64,000 bases of DNA. Source: Bacillota bacterium (GTDB lineage: Bacteria > Bacillota > Clostridia > Monoglobales > Firm-18). Below, piece by piece: positions 36,350-44,823 of the stretch. The stretch's first letter is position 1. Each line of letters opens with the position of its first letter. Location of the stretch: NCBI GenBank assembly GCA_022706765.1, contig JAKJBX010000007.1:1-64000 (forward strand). Direction: 5' to 3'. The notes beneath the pieces were generated by a model. The model did not search any database and had not been told where the DNA came from. It was given only the letters and a program-made list of their open reading frames with translations. Made by a program: the position numbers and the translations under genes.

Positions 36350-37102
36350 ATGGTCAATATCAAATCGTCTTCGGAAATCATCAAAATGCAAAGGGCGGGC
36401 GAAATCGTCGCACTGGCTTTCAAAGCGGTCGGCGAGGCGGTCAGCGACGGCGTTACGACCGCCGAGCTGGACGCCATTGCGTCCGAGGTCATCAGAGCCA
36501 AGGGTGCGGTTCCGTCCTTTCTCAACTATAACGGGTTCCCGAAAAGTATCTGCACGTCGGTCAACGACGTGGTGATCCACGGCATCCCGTCCAAAGACAT
36601 TGTTTTAAAGACAGGCGACATCATCGGCGTGGACATCGGGGCATATTTTGAAGGTTACCACGGCGATCGCGCCGTGACCTTCGGGGTCGGCGAGATCTCC
36701 GGGGCGGCAAAAAACCTGATCGCAGCGGCTGAACGGGCATTTTATACAGGCATTGCGCAGGCGCGGGAGGGAAATCGGGTCACCGATATTTCCTCGGCAG
36801 TCCAAAAGTATGTTGAGGGCTGCGGCTATTCCGTGGTGCGGGATTTTGTCGGTCACGGGCTGGGCACACGCCTGCACGAGTCGCCGGAGGTCCCGAATTT
36901 CGGACAGCCAGGCAGAGGCTCCAGGCTATATGCGGGCATGACCCTTGCGGTCGAACCCATGATCAACGCAGGCGGCGCTGAGGTGGCGGTCGGAAAGGAC
37001 GGCTGGACGGTCACGACCGTCGACGGTTCCTTGTCGGCGCACTATGAGCATTCTGTCGTCATCACAAAAAACGAGCCGTTGCTGCTGACTGTTTTGACCT
37101 AA
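36350..37102 (+). CDS. map: methionine aminopeptidase type I
   Basis: 250 aa. Removes N-terminal Met from new proteins. The five metal ligands are in GVDIGAYFEGYHGDRAVTF (two Asp), GHGLGTRLHESPEVPNFG (His), AVEPMINAGG (Glu) and HYEHSVVITKNEP (Glu). Four nt after adk; its stop overlaps the start of the KOW gene (TAATG). Confidence 0.96.
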   Translation: MVNIKSSSEIIKMQRAGEIVALAFKAVGEAVSDGVTTAELDAIASEVIRAKGAVPSFLNYNGFPKSICTSVNDVVIHGIPSKDIVLKTGDIIGVDIGAYFEGYHGDRAVTFGVGEISGAAKNLIAAAERAFYTGIAQAREGNRVTDISSAVQKYVEGCGYSVVRDFVGHGLGTRLHESPEVPNFGQPGRGSRLYAGMTLAVEPMINAGGAEVAVGKDGWTVTTVDGSLSAHYEHSVVITKNEPLLLTVLT

Positions 37103-37425
37103 TGTCCATTGGTATCAGAAAGAACGGAGTGACACATGTGGAGGTAAATCCCGGCGACATTGTACTGTCAAAGGCAGGTCGTGACAAAGGCGACTATTTT
37201 GTCGTGATGACCGTCGACGGCGACTATGTGCAAATTTGCGACGGACGGCGGCGCAAGGTCTGCAAAACGAAGCGGAAGAAAATCAAGCATTTGGGCTTCG
37301 GCATCGGACATTCCGAGTATATAGAAAACAAGTTAAAGAACGCTCAGAAGGTGACGAATTCGGAAATACGCCGGGAGCTCAGCGAATATTATTCGGCAAA
37401 TGAGATTCATGAAGGAGAGTGTTAA
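37102..37425 (+). CDS. KOW-domain RNA-binding protein
   Basis: 107 aa. The first half is an L14e/KOW-like barrel ([40 protein letters not shown]), the second half a helical tail ending [20 protein letters not shown]. Genes of this type sit between map and infA in many Clostridia and are taken to be ribosome- or RNA-associated; no function is proven. The start could also be the GTG at 37138. Confidence 0.85.
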   Translation: MSIGIRKNGVTHVEVNPGDIVLSKAGRDKGDYFVVMTVDGDYVQICDGRRRKVCKTKRKKIKHLGFGIGHSEYIENKLKNAQKVTNSEIRRELSEYYSANEIHEGEC

Positions 37426-37426
37426 T

Positions 37427-37645
37427 GTGGCAAAGGACGATGTGTTGGAGCTTGAAGGGATCGTTGTTGAAGCACTGCCAAACGCAATGTTTCAGGTAGA
37501 GTTGGAAAACGGGCACAGGATACTTGCCCACATTTCAGGCAAGCTCAGAATGCATTTCATCAGAATTCTGCCAGGCGATAAGGTCACGGTTGAGATGTCA
37601 CCCTATGATCTGACTAAAGGAAGAATAACTTGGAGGGCAAAATAA
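37427..37645 (+). CDS. infA: translation initiation factor IF-1
   Basis: 72 aa from GTG 37427 (SD AAGGAGAG); the ATG at 37400 lies inside the KOW gene. [56 protein letters not shown]: an OB fold that blocks the A site of the 30S subunit during initiation. Confidence 0.97.
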   Translation: MAKDDVLELEGIVVEALPNAMFQVELENGHRILAHISGKLRMHFIRILPGDKVTVEMSPYDLTKGRITWRAK

Positions 37646-37691
37646 GGCGACCGCGCCTTTGCCTCAGCATCCTATGAAGGGAATGATTGAA

Positions 37692-37805
37692 ATGAAAGTA
37701 AGGCCATCGGTAAAGAAAATATGTGAAAAATGCAAGGTCATCAAAAGAAAAGGCAGAATCATGGTAATTTGTGAGAACCCGAAGCATAAGCAAAGGCAGG
37801 GCTGA
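37692..37805 (+). CDS. rpmJ: 50S ribosomal protein L36
   Basis: 37 aa, too short for most automatic ORF lists. [20 protein letters not shown] then [17 protein letters not shown]. The zinc ligands Cys, Cys, Cys, His are all present, so it is the zinc form. Between infA and rpsM, its usual place. Confidence 0.95.
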   Translation: MKVRPSVKKICEKCKVIKRKGRIMVICENPKHKQRQG

Positions 37806-37957
37806 TTGCGGTTGACGCCGGGCAGCGGCTGATGCATAGCGGTAGAAGCGGCACATCTTGCGTAGCTGCTTGTACCGACTATCATTTGCCCGTATCAAAT
37901 CAAAGGCTATGCAAAAGCAAGGGCGAACAGGGTATATTTTTCGGAGGTGAATAGTAA

Positions 37958-38326
37958 ATGGCAAGAATATCAGGTGTTGACTTACCAAAAGATAAAAGAG
38001 TAGAGATAGGCTTAACATATATTTTTGGTATCGGCGTCAGCAGCTCAAAGAAGATTTTGAAAAAAACAGGCATCAATCCTGACATACGTGTCAAGGATTT
38101 AAGCGACGACGAGGTTGCAAAGCTTCGTGAGATCATCGACAACGACTTTAAGGTAGAGGGTGACCTCCGCCGTGAGATTGCGCTTGACATCAAGCGTTTG
38201 CAGGAAATCGGCTGCTATCGTGGCGTCCGTCACAGAAAGGGTCTGCCCGTCCGGGGTCAGAGGACCAAGACAAACGCGCGTACCCGAAAAGGGCCTAAGC
38301 GTACGATGGCGAATAAGAAGAAATAA
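37958..38326 (+). CDS. rpsM: 30S ribosomal protein S13
   Basis: 122 aa. [60 protein letters not shown], ending in a basic tail. Contacts L5 and the P-site tRNA. A 152-nt gap before it has GCATAGC/GCTATGC arms that may pair in the mRNA. Confidence 0.97.
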   Translation: MARISGVDLPKDKRVEIGLTYIFGIGVSSSKKILKKTGINPDIRVKDLSDDEVAKLREIIDNDFKVEGDLRREIALDIKRLQEIGCYRGVRHRKGLPVRGQRTKTNARTRKGPKRTMANKKK

Positions 38327-38345
38327 TTTGTAAAGGAGTGATCAT

Positions 38346-38744
38346 GTGGCTAAGACAGATACAAGAAGAAGAACCGGCAAAAGGCGTGAGCGTAAGCATA
38401 TCGAAAAGGGCGCGGCACATATCAGAAGCACCTTTAACAATACACTCGTGACCATCACCGACGTTGCGGGCAACGCAATCTCGTGGGCGAGCGCAGGCGG
38501 GCTGGGGTTCAGAGGATCCAGGAAAAGCACCCCCTTTGCCGCTCAGATGGCTGCGGAAACCGCCGCAAAGGCTGCTATGGAGCACGGCATGAAGTCCATT
38601 GAGGTTTTCGTCAAGGGACCCGGATCCGGCAGGGAAGCGGCGATCCGTGCGCTTCAAGCGGCAGGTCTTGAAGTGAATATGATCAAGGACGTCACACCCA
38701 TTCCGCACAATGGATGCCGTCCGCCGAAAAGAAGAAGAGTATGA
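38346..38744 (+). CDS. rpsK: 30S ribosomal protein S11
   Basis: 132 aa from GTG (SD AAAGGAGTG). [78 protein letters not shown]. Platform of the 30S subunit. Confidence 0.97.
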   Translation: MAKTDTRRRTGKRRERKHIEKGAAHIRSTFNNTLVTITDVAGNAISWASAGGLGFRGSRKSTPFAAQMAAETAAKAAMEHGMKSIEVFVKGPGSGREAAIRALQAAGLEVNMIKDVTPIPHNGCRPPKRRRV

Positions 38745-38769
38745 TTTTATATAGGAGGTGTTTTCTCTA

Positions 38770-39396
38770 ATGGCAAGGTACACAGAGGCAGTTTGCAGGC
38801 TTTGCAGACGTGAAGGACAAAAGCTGTTTTTAAAAGGTGAGCGATGCTACACCGAAAAGTGCGGCATCAACCGCCGTCAATATGCGCCCGGTCAGCACGG
38901 ACAGGGCAGAAAGAAAATGTCGGAATACGGCTTGCAGCTTCGTGAGAAGCAGAAAGCAAGACGTTTCTACGGCGTTTTGGAAAGCCAGTTCAGGAAGTAT
39001 TTTGACATGGCAAACAAGAAAGCGGGCGTCACAGGTGAAAATCTGCTGTCCATCTTGGAGAGCAGGCTTGACAACGTCGTCTACCGTTTAGGCTTCGGCA
39101 CGTCGCGTCCCGAGGCGCGCCAGCTCGTCACACACGGACACTTCACCATCAACGGCAAAAAGGTCGACATCCCGTCATACCTCGTAAAGCCCGGTGAGGT
39201 CATCTCGATCAAAGAGAAAAGCAGAGGCTCGGAGAAAATCAAGAGCGTGCTGGATTCCACGTCGTCAAAGGCTGTTCCGAAGTGGCTTGACCTCGACCGC
39301 AACACGCTGTCGGCAAAGGTCATTTCGCTGGCGGCAAGGGACGACATCGACCTCCAACTCGAAGAGCATCTCATCGTTGAGTTGTATTCTAAGTAA
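38770..39396 (+). CDS. rpsD: 30S ribosomal protein S4
   Basis: 208 aa; ATG 38770 chosen (SD AGGAGGTG). [20 protein letters not shown] with a zinc-type CxxC near the N-terminus, [20 protein letters not shown] and the S4 RNA-binding domain [20 protein letters not shown]. Early 16S binder. In many Firmicutes it is a stand-alone gene; here it lies in the alpha operon. Confidence 0.97.
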   Translation: MARYTEAVCRLCRREGQKLFLKGERCYTEKCGINRRQYAPGQHGQGRKKMSEYGLQLREKQKARRFYGVLESQFRKYFDMANKKAGVTGENLLSILESRLDNVVYRLGFGTSRPEARQLVTHGHFTINGKKVDIPSYLVKPGEVISIKEKSRGSEKIKSVLDSTSSKAVPKWLDLDRNTLSAKVISLAARDDIDLQLEEHLIVELYSK

Positions 39397-39461
39397 TATT
39401 TACCCTCGGTCACCATTGTGCTGGTGTGTGAAGAAAACTTTGATTATAGGAGGGTTTAGAA

Positions 39462-40412
39462 ATGATTGAAATAGAAAAGCCATCTATTGAATGTATCGAG
39501 CTCAGCCCCGACGGCGGCTACGGTAAGTTTGAGATAGAACCGCTGGAACGCGGCTACGGTATCACACTTGGCAATTCGCTGCGCAGGATACTGCTGTCGT
39601 CGTTGCCGGGCGTTGCGGTATCGTCCATCAGGATCGAAGGCGTTTTGCACGAATTCTCGACCATCCCCGGCGTCAAGGAGGATGTCACGGAAATCGTGCT
39701 GAATATCAAGGAGCTGTGCGCAAAGCTTTACGGGGACGGACCGAAGGTCGTCTACATCGAAGCGGAGGGCGAAGGCGAAATCTGCGCAAGACACATCAAG
39801 GCGGACGCCGATGTGGAAATTTTAAACGGCGATCTGCACATTGCGACCCTCAACGAGGACGCCAAGCTGTATATGGAAATCACGCTGGGCAAGGGCAGGG
39901 GCTATGTGTCCGCCGAAAAGAATAAAGTGACCAATCAGGGCATAATCGGCACCATTCCGGTGGATTCGATCTTCTCACCGGTACGCAAGGTGAACTACAC
40001 GGTGGAAAACACCCGTGTGGGTCAGGTGACCGACTATGACAAGCTGACCCTGGAGGTCTGGACCGATTGTACCATTCAGCCGGATGACGCAATCTCGCTG
40101 GGCGCAAAGATCCTCAGCGAACATTTGAACCTCTTCATCGACTTGACCGACGACGCGCGTAATGCCGAGATCATGATCGAAAAGGAAGACAGCAAGAAGG
40201 AAAAAGTCCTTGAAATGACCATTGAGGAGCTTGACCTGTCGGTGCGTTCGTACAACTGCTTGAAGCGTGCGGGCATCAACACCGTTGAGGACCTGACAAA
40301 CAGGACCGAAGAGGATATGATGAAGGTGCGCAACCTCGGACGCAAGTCGCTCGAAGAGGTCATTCACAAGCTTCATGCATTCGGTATGGATTTGGCAAAG
40401 GAAGAAGATTAA
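39462..40412 (+). CDS. rpoA: RNA polymerase alpha subunit
   Basis: 316 aa. N-terminal assembly domain ([39 protein letters not shown]), linker, and C-terminal DNA/activator-binding domain with [20 protein letters not shown] and [26 protein letters not shown]. Confidence 0.98.
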   Translation: MIEIEKPSIECIELSPDGGYGKFEIEPLERGYGITLGNSLRRILLSSLPGVAVSSIRIEGVLHEFSTIPGVKEDVTEIVLNIKELCAKLYGDGPKVVYIEAEGEGEICARHIKADADVEILNGDLHIATLNEDAKLYMEITLGKGRGYVSAEKNKVTNQGIIGTIPVDSIFSPVRKVNYTVENTRVGQVTDYDKLTLEVWTDCTIQPDDAISLGAKILSEHLNLFIDLTDDARNAEIMIEKEDSKKEKVLEMTIEELDLSVRSYNCLKRAGINTVEDLTNRTEEDMMKVRNLGRKSLEEVIHKLHAFGMDLAKEED

Positions 40413-40436
40413 TTTTAGTGGAAGGAGGCAAACACG

Positions 40437-40778
40437 ATGGCGATTAACAGAAAGCTGGGCAAGCCGACAGACCAAAGAATTGCTCTGCTGCGTAATCAGA
40501 CGACCGCACTGCTCGAACACGGCAAAATCGAAACGACTGTGACCCGTGCAAAGGAAATCAGGAGCACGGCGGAAAAAATGATTACCCTCGGCAAAACCAA
40601 CACATTACATTCTCGCCGCCTTGCTCTTAGCTATGTCACGAAGGAGGATGTCGTCAAAAAGCTGTTTGACGAGATCGCGCCTAAGTATACGGAAAGAAAC
40701 GGCGGATATACAAGGATCATCCGAACGGGACCCCGCAGGGGCGACGCTGCCGAAATGGCGATCATCGAATTGGTATAA
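40437..40778 (+). CDS. rplQ: 50S ribosomal protein L17
   Basis: 113 aa. [60 protein letters not shown]. Last gene of the cluster, followed by a strong terminator. Confidence 0.97.
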   Translation: MAINRKLGKPTDQRIALLRNQTTALLEHGKIETTVTRAKEIRSTAEKMITLGKTNTLHSRRLALSYVTKEDVVKKLFDEIAPKYTERNGGYTRIIRTGPRRGDAAEMAIIELV

Positions 40779-40788
40779 TTAGATATGT

Positions 40789-40825
40789 AAAATGCCCTGC
40801 GCCGAAGTGAGACGCAGGGCATTTT
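40789..40825. terminator. bidirectional terminator rplQ / metY
   Basis: AAAATGCCCTGCG and CGCAGGGCATTTT, a perfect 13-bp stem with A and T tracts on both sides. It ends the ribosomal cluster; metY is convergent. Confidence 0.9.
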
Positions 40826-40830
40826 ATTTA

Positions 40831-40856
40831 ATTCATTCCTTGGCAAAGGGTTTCGG
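40831..40856 (+). repeat. copy of the dispersed ATTCATTCCTTGGCAAAGG repeat
   Basis: ATTCATTCCTTGGCAAAGGG followed by TTTCGG, the same core as at 14558, 15990, 16101 and 59521, again between genes and next to a hairpin. Confidence 0.6.
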
Positions 40857-40874
40857 CTTCACACTAATATTTCC

Positions 40875-42137
40875 TTATATTCTTTCAAGGCTTTGGACGA
40901 TGTCGTCAATGATGTCGTCGACATTTTCCAGCCCGACGGACAGGCGTATCATACCCGGGTCGATGCCTGCGGCAAGGAGCTGCCGGTCGGTGAGCTGGCG
41001 GTGGGTTGCGCTGGCGGGGTGGAGCACGCAGGTGCGGATGTCCGCCACATGCACCTCAATGGACGCCAGCTTTAAGCCGTCCATAAACCTCACGGCATTT
41101 TCCTTTCCGCCCTTGATCACAAACGATATGACACCGCTTGCGCCTTTTAAGTATTCCCGGGTGAGCGGGTAGTATTTGTCGCTTTCCAGTCCGGGATAAC
41201 TGACGCTTTCGACCTTGCCGGACGCCGCCAAAAATCTTGCGACCGCCAGGGCGTTGCTGCAATACCGCTCCATCCTGAGCGCAAGGGTTTCCAGCCCGAG
41301 GTTCAGCAAAAACGCCGAGTTTGCGGACGGGTAGACGCCGTAATCCCGCATCAGCTGCATCCTTGCTTTGATGATATAGGCGGACTTTCCGTAGCTTCCG
41401 ACGTATGTAATGCCGTGATAGGAGTCGTCCGGATCGGTCAGCTCAGGGAACTTGCCGTTTGTCCAGTCGAAGCTGCCGCTGTCGACGATCACGCCGCCGA
41501 CCTGCACCGCATGTCCGTCCATGTACTTCGAGGTGGAGTGGACAACGATGTCGGCGCCGTATTCAAAGGGCTTGCACAGGATGGGCGTCGCAAAGGTGTT
41601 GTCAATGATCAGCGGGATGCCGTGGCTGTGTGCGACCTTGGCGAATTTGCGGATGTCCAAAACGCTGAGCGCAGGGTTGGCGATCGTTTCGCCGAAGATC
41701 AGGCGGGTATTGTCTTTGATTGCGGCGCCGATGGTTTCCGCATCCGCGTCCGCATCAACAAAGATACACTCGATCCCATGGTTTTTGAGGGTCACGGCAA
41801 AAAGGTTCACTGTGCCGCCGTAAATCTGCGACGTGCTGACAAAGCTGTCGCCCGACTTGCAGATGTTCAGCACGGCAAGCAGCGACGCTGCCTGCCCCGA
41901 GGCGGTGCACATCGCGCCGACGCCGCCTTCGAGGTCGGCGATCTTCTGTTCCACCGCCATAACCGTCGGATTGGCAAAACGGGAATATATCAGCGCCTTG
42001 GTCGGCTCGTCAAAGACCTCGCCGACCGCCTCGGTCGAGTCAAAGACATAGGTGGTGCTTTGCACGATGGGCACCATCTTCGGCTCGGTATTCTTCGGTC
42101 GGTACCCGCAATGTATACATTTGGTTTCGTCACGCAT
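40875..42137 (-). CDS. metY: O-acetylhomoserine sulfhydrylase-type PLP enzyme
   Basis: 420-aa Cys/Met-metabolism PLP enzyme. Start MRDETKCIHCGYRPKNTEPK; YSRFANPTVMAVEQKIADLE; PLP-binding FGETIANPALSVLDI, IIDNTFATPILCKPFEYGAD and the Schiff-base lysine in VVHSTSKYMDGH; C-terminal VHVADIRTCVLHPASATHRQ. It makes homocysteine from O-acetylhomoserine and sulfide. The long GDSFVSTSQIYGGT part and length favour MetY over cystathionine synthase. SD GAGGAGG; single gene with its own promoter. Confidence 0.9.
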   Translation of the reverse strand: MRDETKCIHCGYRPKNTEPKMVPIVQSTTYVFDSTEAVGEVFDEPTKALIYSRFANPTVMAVEQKIADLEGGVGAMCTASGQAASLLAVLNICKSGDSFVSTSQIYGGTVNLFAVTLKNHGIECIFVDADADAETIGAAIKDNTRLIFGETIANPALSVLDIRKFAKVAHSHGIPLIIDNTFATPILCKPFEYGADIVVHSTSKYMDGHAVQVGGVIVDSGSFDWTNGKFPELTDPDDSYHGITYVGSYGKSAYIIKARMQLMRDYGVYPSANSAFLLNLGLETLALRMERYCSNALAVARFLAASGKVESVSYPGLESDKYYPLTREYLKGASGVISFVIKGGKENAVRFMDGLKLASIEVHVADIRTCVLHPASATHRQLTDRQLLAAGIDPGMIRLSVGLENVDDIIDDIVQSLERI

Positions 42138-42167
42138 TTTTGCCGCCTCCTCATATCGAATACACCT

Positions 42168-42196
42168 ATCATACTATAAACAGCGCCGTTTTGCAA
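42168..42196 (-). promoter_or_regulatory. metY promoter
   Basis: TTGCAA (42196-42191), 17-bp spacer, TATGAT (42173-42168) on the minus strand. No S-box or T-box leader is present. Confidence 0.7.
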
Positions 42197-42212
42197 CAAC
42201 CGGCGGAAAAAA

Positions 42213-42452
42213 CTACCGGTGTTTTGAAAAAACCTCGAAAGCAAACCGTACCCCGTGGCAAAAGCCTTTTTCAAAATTACCAAAGGCCGTATCTTCAATG
42301 ATTAAATCTTTCTCGTCGATAATTCGGAGCAGCAGTTTTTTATCCTGTTTGGATAAAGTTTGCGACAGCTGCATACGGTTGTATTGCAGCGTTTTGGAAT
42401 CTTTTCTGACAACCGAATTTTCATTGGTAATTTTGTTCAATATTTTATCCAT
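42213..42452 (-). CDS. small hypothetical protein, DUF6809-like
   Basis: 79 aa, SD AAGGAG. Helical: KQDKKLLLRIIDEKDLIIED then FEKGFCHGVRFAFEVFSKHR. The last part resembles small Clostridia proteins (DUF6809 type) ending in a GFxxG(V/L)(R/K) motif; this is a tentative match. It diverges from the XRE regulator at 42594, with an inverted repeat over its -10 box, so it is probably that regulator's target. AT-rich islet. Confidence 0.55.
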   Translation of the reverse strand: MDKILNKITNENSVVRKDSKTLQYNRMQLSQTLSKQDKKLLLRIIDEKDLIIEDTAFGNFEKGFCHGVRFAFEVFSKHR

Positions 42453-42480
42453 AAATACTCCTTATAGATTTATATTTTAA

Positions 42481-42511
42481 CTCTATAAGGTTATTATATA
42501 TCCTTGTAGAG
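42481..42511. promoter_or_regulatory. operator-like inverted repeat over the 42213 promoter
   Basis: CTCTATAAGG and CCTTGTAGAG (9 of 10 complementary) with an 11-bp centre that contains the minus-strand -10 box (42498-42493). A half-site (CTCTATA) occurs again at 42535-42541, before the XRE promoter. Confidence 0.6.
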
Positions 42512-42522
42512 GTTTTTGTCAA
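42493..42522 (-). promoter_or_regulatory. promoter of the small hypothetical gene
   Basis: TTGACA (42522-42517), 18-bp spacer, TATAAT (42498-42493). Confidence 0.8.
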
Positions 42523-42541
42523 GTTATTTTTTCACTCTATA

Positions 42542-42570
42542 TTGATAAAGATTGTGCTTTTAAGTATAAT
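42542..42570 (+). promoter_or_regulatory. promoter of the XRE regulator
   Basis: TTGATA (42542-42547), 17-bp spacer, TATAAT (42565-42570). Confidence 0.8.
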
Positions 42571-42593
42571 TTATTTGAGAAGAAGGTGAAAAT

Positions 42594-42806
42594 ATGCTGA
42601 AATGTTACATAAGACATAGGATGGCTGATAAAAATATTGACGATATTTCGCAATTGATAACCTTATCAGGTGTCAGCAGAAATTCTATTAACAAACTTTA
42701 TCGAGGAATCAATATTAAAACTGTAAAAATTGAAACCTTGATGAAGCTTTGTGACGCATTGCAGTGCAAACTTTCCGATTTGATTGAATATAATAGCAAA
42801 CAATAA
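42594..42806 (+). CDS. XRE/Cro-CI-type regulator
   Basis: 70-aa single-domain helix-turn-helix protein of the YozG/SinR-like short type: LSGVSRNSINKLYRGINIK with the recognition helix, and TLMKLCDALQCKLSDLIEY at the end. SD GAAGGTG. Divergent from the small hypothetical gene with an inverted repeat between them; autoregulation is likely. The pair has the layout of a small regulator-target or toxin-antitoxin unit, but toxicity is not indicated by sequence. Confidence 0.85.
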   Translation: MLKCYIRHRMADKNIDDISQLITLSGVSRNSINKLYRGINIKTVKIETLMKLCDALQCKLSDLIEYNSKQ

Positions 42807-42827
42807 ACAATGACATCTATTTTGACA

Positions 42828-42857
42828 ACGCCCCTGCAAGTTAACTTGCAGGGGCGT
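42828..42857. terminator. bidirectional terminator after the XRE gene
   Basis: ACGCCCCTGCAAGTTAACTTGCAGGGGCGT is described here by its arms ACGCCCCTGCAAGTT and its exact complement: a perfect 30-bp palindrome, flanked by short T and A tracts. Confidence 0.75.
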
Positions 42858-42925
42858 TTGCTTATACGACAGGAAACAAGTGCATGAATTCCGTGGCAAA
42901 AATCAAATTCGTTGGGGATTATCGG

Positions 42926-42954
42926 TTGCCAACCACCGCGGATTTTGGTATAAT
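42926..42954 (+). promoter_or_regulatory. modBC promoter
   Basis: TTGCCA (42926-42931), 17-bp spacer, TATAAT (42949-42954). The leader of about 75 nt is too short for a Moco riboswitch. Confidence 0.8.
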
Positions 42955-43033
42955 CGAAACACAGCGTCATTTCGGCTTTGGATTTGCACAGGGGTTGGAA
43001 AAGCGCTGAAAATTCTGATTCCGGAGGGGTCAC

Positions 43034-43732
43034 ATGGGCAACGCACCACTAATACTTACACTGAAAACAGCGTTTACCGCCATCATCATCACCTTCCTTT
43101 TGGGCATTTATGCGGCAAGGCTGGTCATCTCTGCGCCAAAGCGTGTCCGTGCGGTGATGGACGGCGTCTTTACCCTGCCGCTTGTGCTGCCGCCGACTGT
43201 GCTGGGCTTCTTCCTGCTGCTCACCTTCGGCAAAAACAGCTTTATCGGTCAGCTTTTAGCAAGGTTTGACATGCGCATTGTCTTTTCGTGGAGCGCAACC
43301 GTCATTGCGGCGGTGGTGGTGGCGTTCCCGCTGCTGTACCGCACCGCCCGGGGCGCATTCGAGCAGCTCGACCAAAGTATCGTCCTTGCCGCACGCACAC
43401 TGGGGCTGTCCGAGGGCAAAATCTTTTGGCGCATCATCCTGCCCAACAGCATCCACGGCGTCATTGCCGGCACGATCCTGGCGTTTGCGAGGGCGCTGGG
43501 GGAATTCGGTGCGACCCTCATGATCGCCGGCAATATCCCCGGCAAGACCCAAACGGTGTCGCTGCTCATCTATACCGCTGTTTCCGGCGGCGATATGGCG
43601 CTTGCCATGCGGTGGGTCATCGTCATTTCGGGCATCAGCTTGGCAACGGTCGTCGCCATGAACCTTTTCCTCGCCAACCCGCACCTTTTCAGAAAGGAGC
43701 GCAAAAAAGATGAGTATCTATGCGAAGATTAA
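43034..43732 (+). CDS. modB: molybdate ABC transporter permease
   Basis: 232-aa membrane protein with about five hydrophobic segments. The ABC-permease coupling loop is GLSEGKIFWRIILPNSIHGV followed by FARALGEFGATLMIAGNIPG, the form typical of ModB. SD GGAGGGG. Overlaps modC by 23 nt, so the two are translationally coupled. Confidence 0.92.
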   Translation: MGNAPLILTLKTAFTAIIITFLLGIYAARLVISAPKRVRAVMDGVFTLPLVLPPTVLGFFLLLTFGKNSFIGQLLARFDMRIVFSWSATVIAAVVVAFPLLYRTARGAFEQLDQSIVLAARTLGLSEGKIFWRIILPNSIHGVIAGTILAFARALGEFGATLMIAGNIPGKTQTVSLLIYTAVSGGDMALAMRWVIVISGISLATVVAMNLFLANPHLFRKERKKDEYLCED

Positions 43733-44732
43733 GAAAAAGCTGCATGGCTTTTGCCTGGACGCAGAGCTTGACATCGGCAACGAACGTTTCGGGCTTTTAG
43801 GGGCGTCGGGCTGCGGCAAAAGTATGACGCTGCGCTGTATTGCGGGCATCGAAAAGCCTGACAGCGGCAAAATCATCATCGACGGCAACGTCGTGTTCGA
43901 CTCGGAAAAGCGCATCGACCTCCCGCCCCAAAAGCGCAACGTGGGGTTGATGTTCCAGGGCTATGCGCTGTTCCCGAACATGACGGTATTCCAAAACATC
44001 GCCTCCGCCCTGTCGGTGCCAAAGCCGCAGCGTGCCGGAGCGGTGATGCGCCAAATCAGCCTCTTGCGCCTGAACGGCTTGCAGGACCGTTACCCGCACC
44101 AGCTGTCAGGCGGGCAGCAGCAAAGGGTAGCACTGGCACGGCTTTTAGCGAAAAACCCCAGCATCATCCTTTTGGACGAGCCGTTTTCCGCACTGGACTT
44201 CCATTTGAAATTAAAGCTCGAAAATCAGCTCTACGAGGCGTTTGAGGGCATCGAAAAGAGCATCGTGCTCGTGTCGCACAACCGTGACGAGGTGTACCGC
44301 TTTTGCGCCCGGGCAGCCGTCATGGCGGACGGCAGGGCGGAGCATGTGGGCGGCGTCACCGAGCTGTTCAAAAGACCCGAGACCGTCAACAGCGCAAAAA
44401 TCACCGGCTGCCGTAACATCTCCAAAATCAAAAAAATAGACGCGCACACCGTTGAAGCGCTGAGCTGGGGCATCACGCTTAGCGCTGCCGAGCCGGTGTC
44501 GGACGATGTCAGGGCGGTAGGCATACGGGCGCATATGGTCGGCATGACGGACGCCGAGGGGCAAAACGTCTTTGCGTATGACAGCATGAAAATCGGCAGG
44601 TCACCTTTTTCGACCACTGTGCTTTTCGGCTTCGGCGGCGATGCGCCGCTCATCTGGGAGACCACCCGGTATGAGGAGGCTAAGGCAAGGTATGTTTATC
44701 TTCCGGCAGACCAGCTTTTGCTTTTAAAATAA
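43710..44732 (+). CDS. modC: molybdate ABC transporter ATP-binding protein
   Basis: 340 aa. Walker A GASGCGKSMT, signature LSGGQQQRVALARLL, Walker B IILLDEPFSALD, switch His in LVSHNRDEVYRFC. After residue 230 a MOP/TOBE-like regulatory part (ISKIKKIDAHTVEALSW, VRAVGIRAHMVGM). Energises ModB for molybdate or tungstate import. Confidence 0.92.
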   Translation: MSIYAKIKKKLHGFCLDAELDIGNERFGLLGASGCGKSMTLRCIAGIEKPDSGKIIIDGNVVFDSEKRIDLPPQKRNVGLMFQGYALFPNMTVFQNIASALSVPKPQRAGAVMRQISLLRLNGLQDRYPHQLSGGQQQRVALARLLAKNPSIILLDEPFSALDFHLKLKLENQLYEAFEGIEKSIVLVSHNRDEVYRFCARAAVMADGRAEHVGGVTELFKRPETVNSAKITGCRNISKIKKIDAHTVEALSWGITLSAAEPVSDDVRAVGIRAHMVGMTDAEGQNVFAYDSMKIGRSPFSTTVLFGFGGDAPLIWETTRYEEAKARYVYLPADQLLLLK

Positions 44733-44736
44733 TATG

Positions 44737-44765
44737 TTGCATTTTAGGCAAAATTGGTGTATAAT
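44737..44765 (+). promoter_or_regulatory. modA promoter
   Basis: TTGCAT (44737-44742), 17-bp spacer, TATAAT (44760-44765). modA therefore has its own promoter behind modBC. Confidence 0.8.
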
Positions 44766-44767
44766 AC

Positions 44768-44799
44768 ATTCCATTAAGGAATGCATTCCTTAATGGAAT
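44768..44799. promoter_or_regulatory. perfect 32-bp palindrome at the modA start site
   Basis: Arms ATTCCATTAAGGAATG and its exact complement, without a spacer. Each arm is itself a shorter inverted repeat (ATTCC..GGAAT). It begins 3 bp downstream of the -10 box and covers the likely start, the place of a repressor operator; as RNA it would be a 5' hairpin. Confidence 0.75.
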
Positions 44800-44823
44800 A
44801 ATATAATTAAGGGAGTGTTTAAA

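Noticed and set aside
42955-43033. Molybdenum cofactor riboswitch before modB
   Set aside because: The leader is only about 75 nt and lacks the conserved Moco core; modBC is led by a plain promoter.
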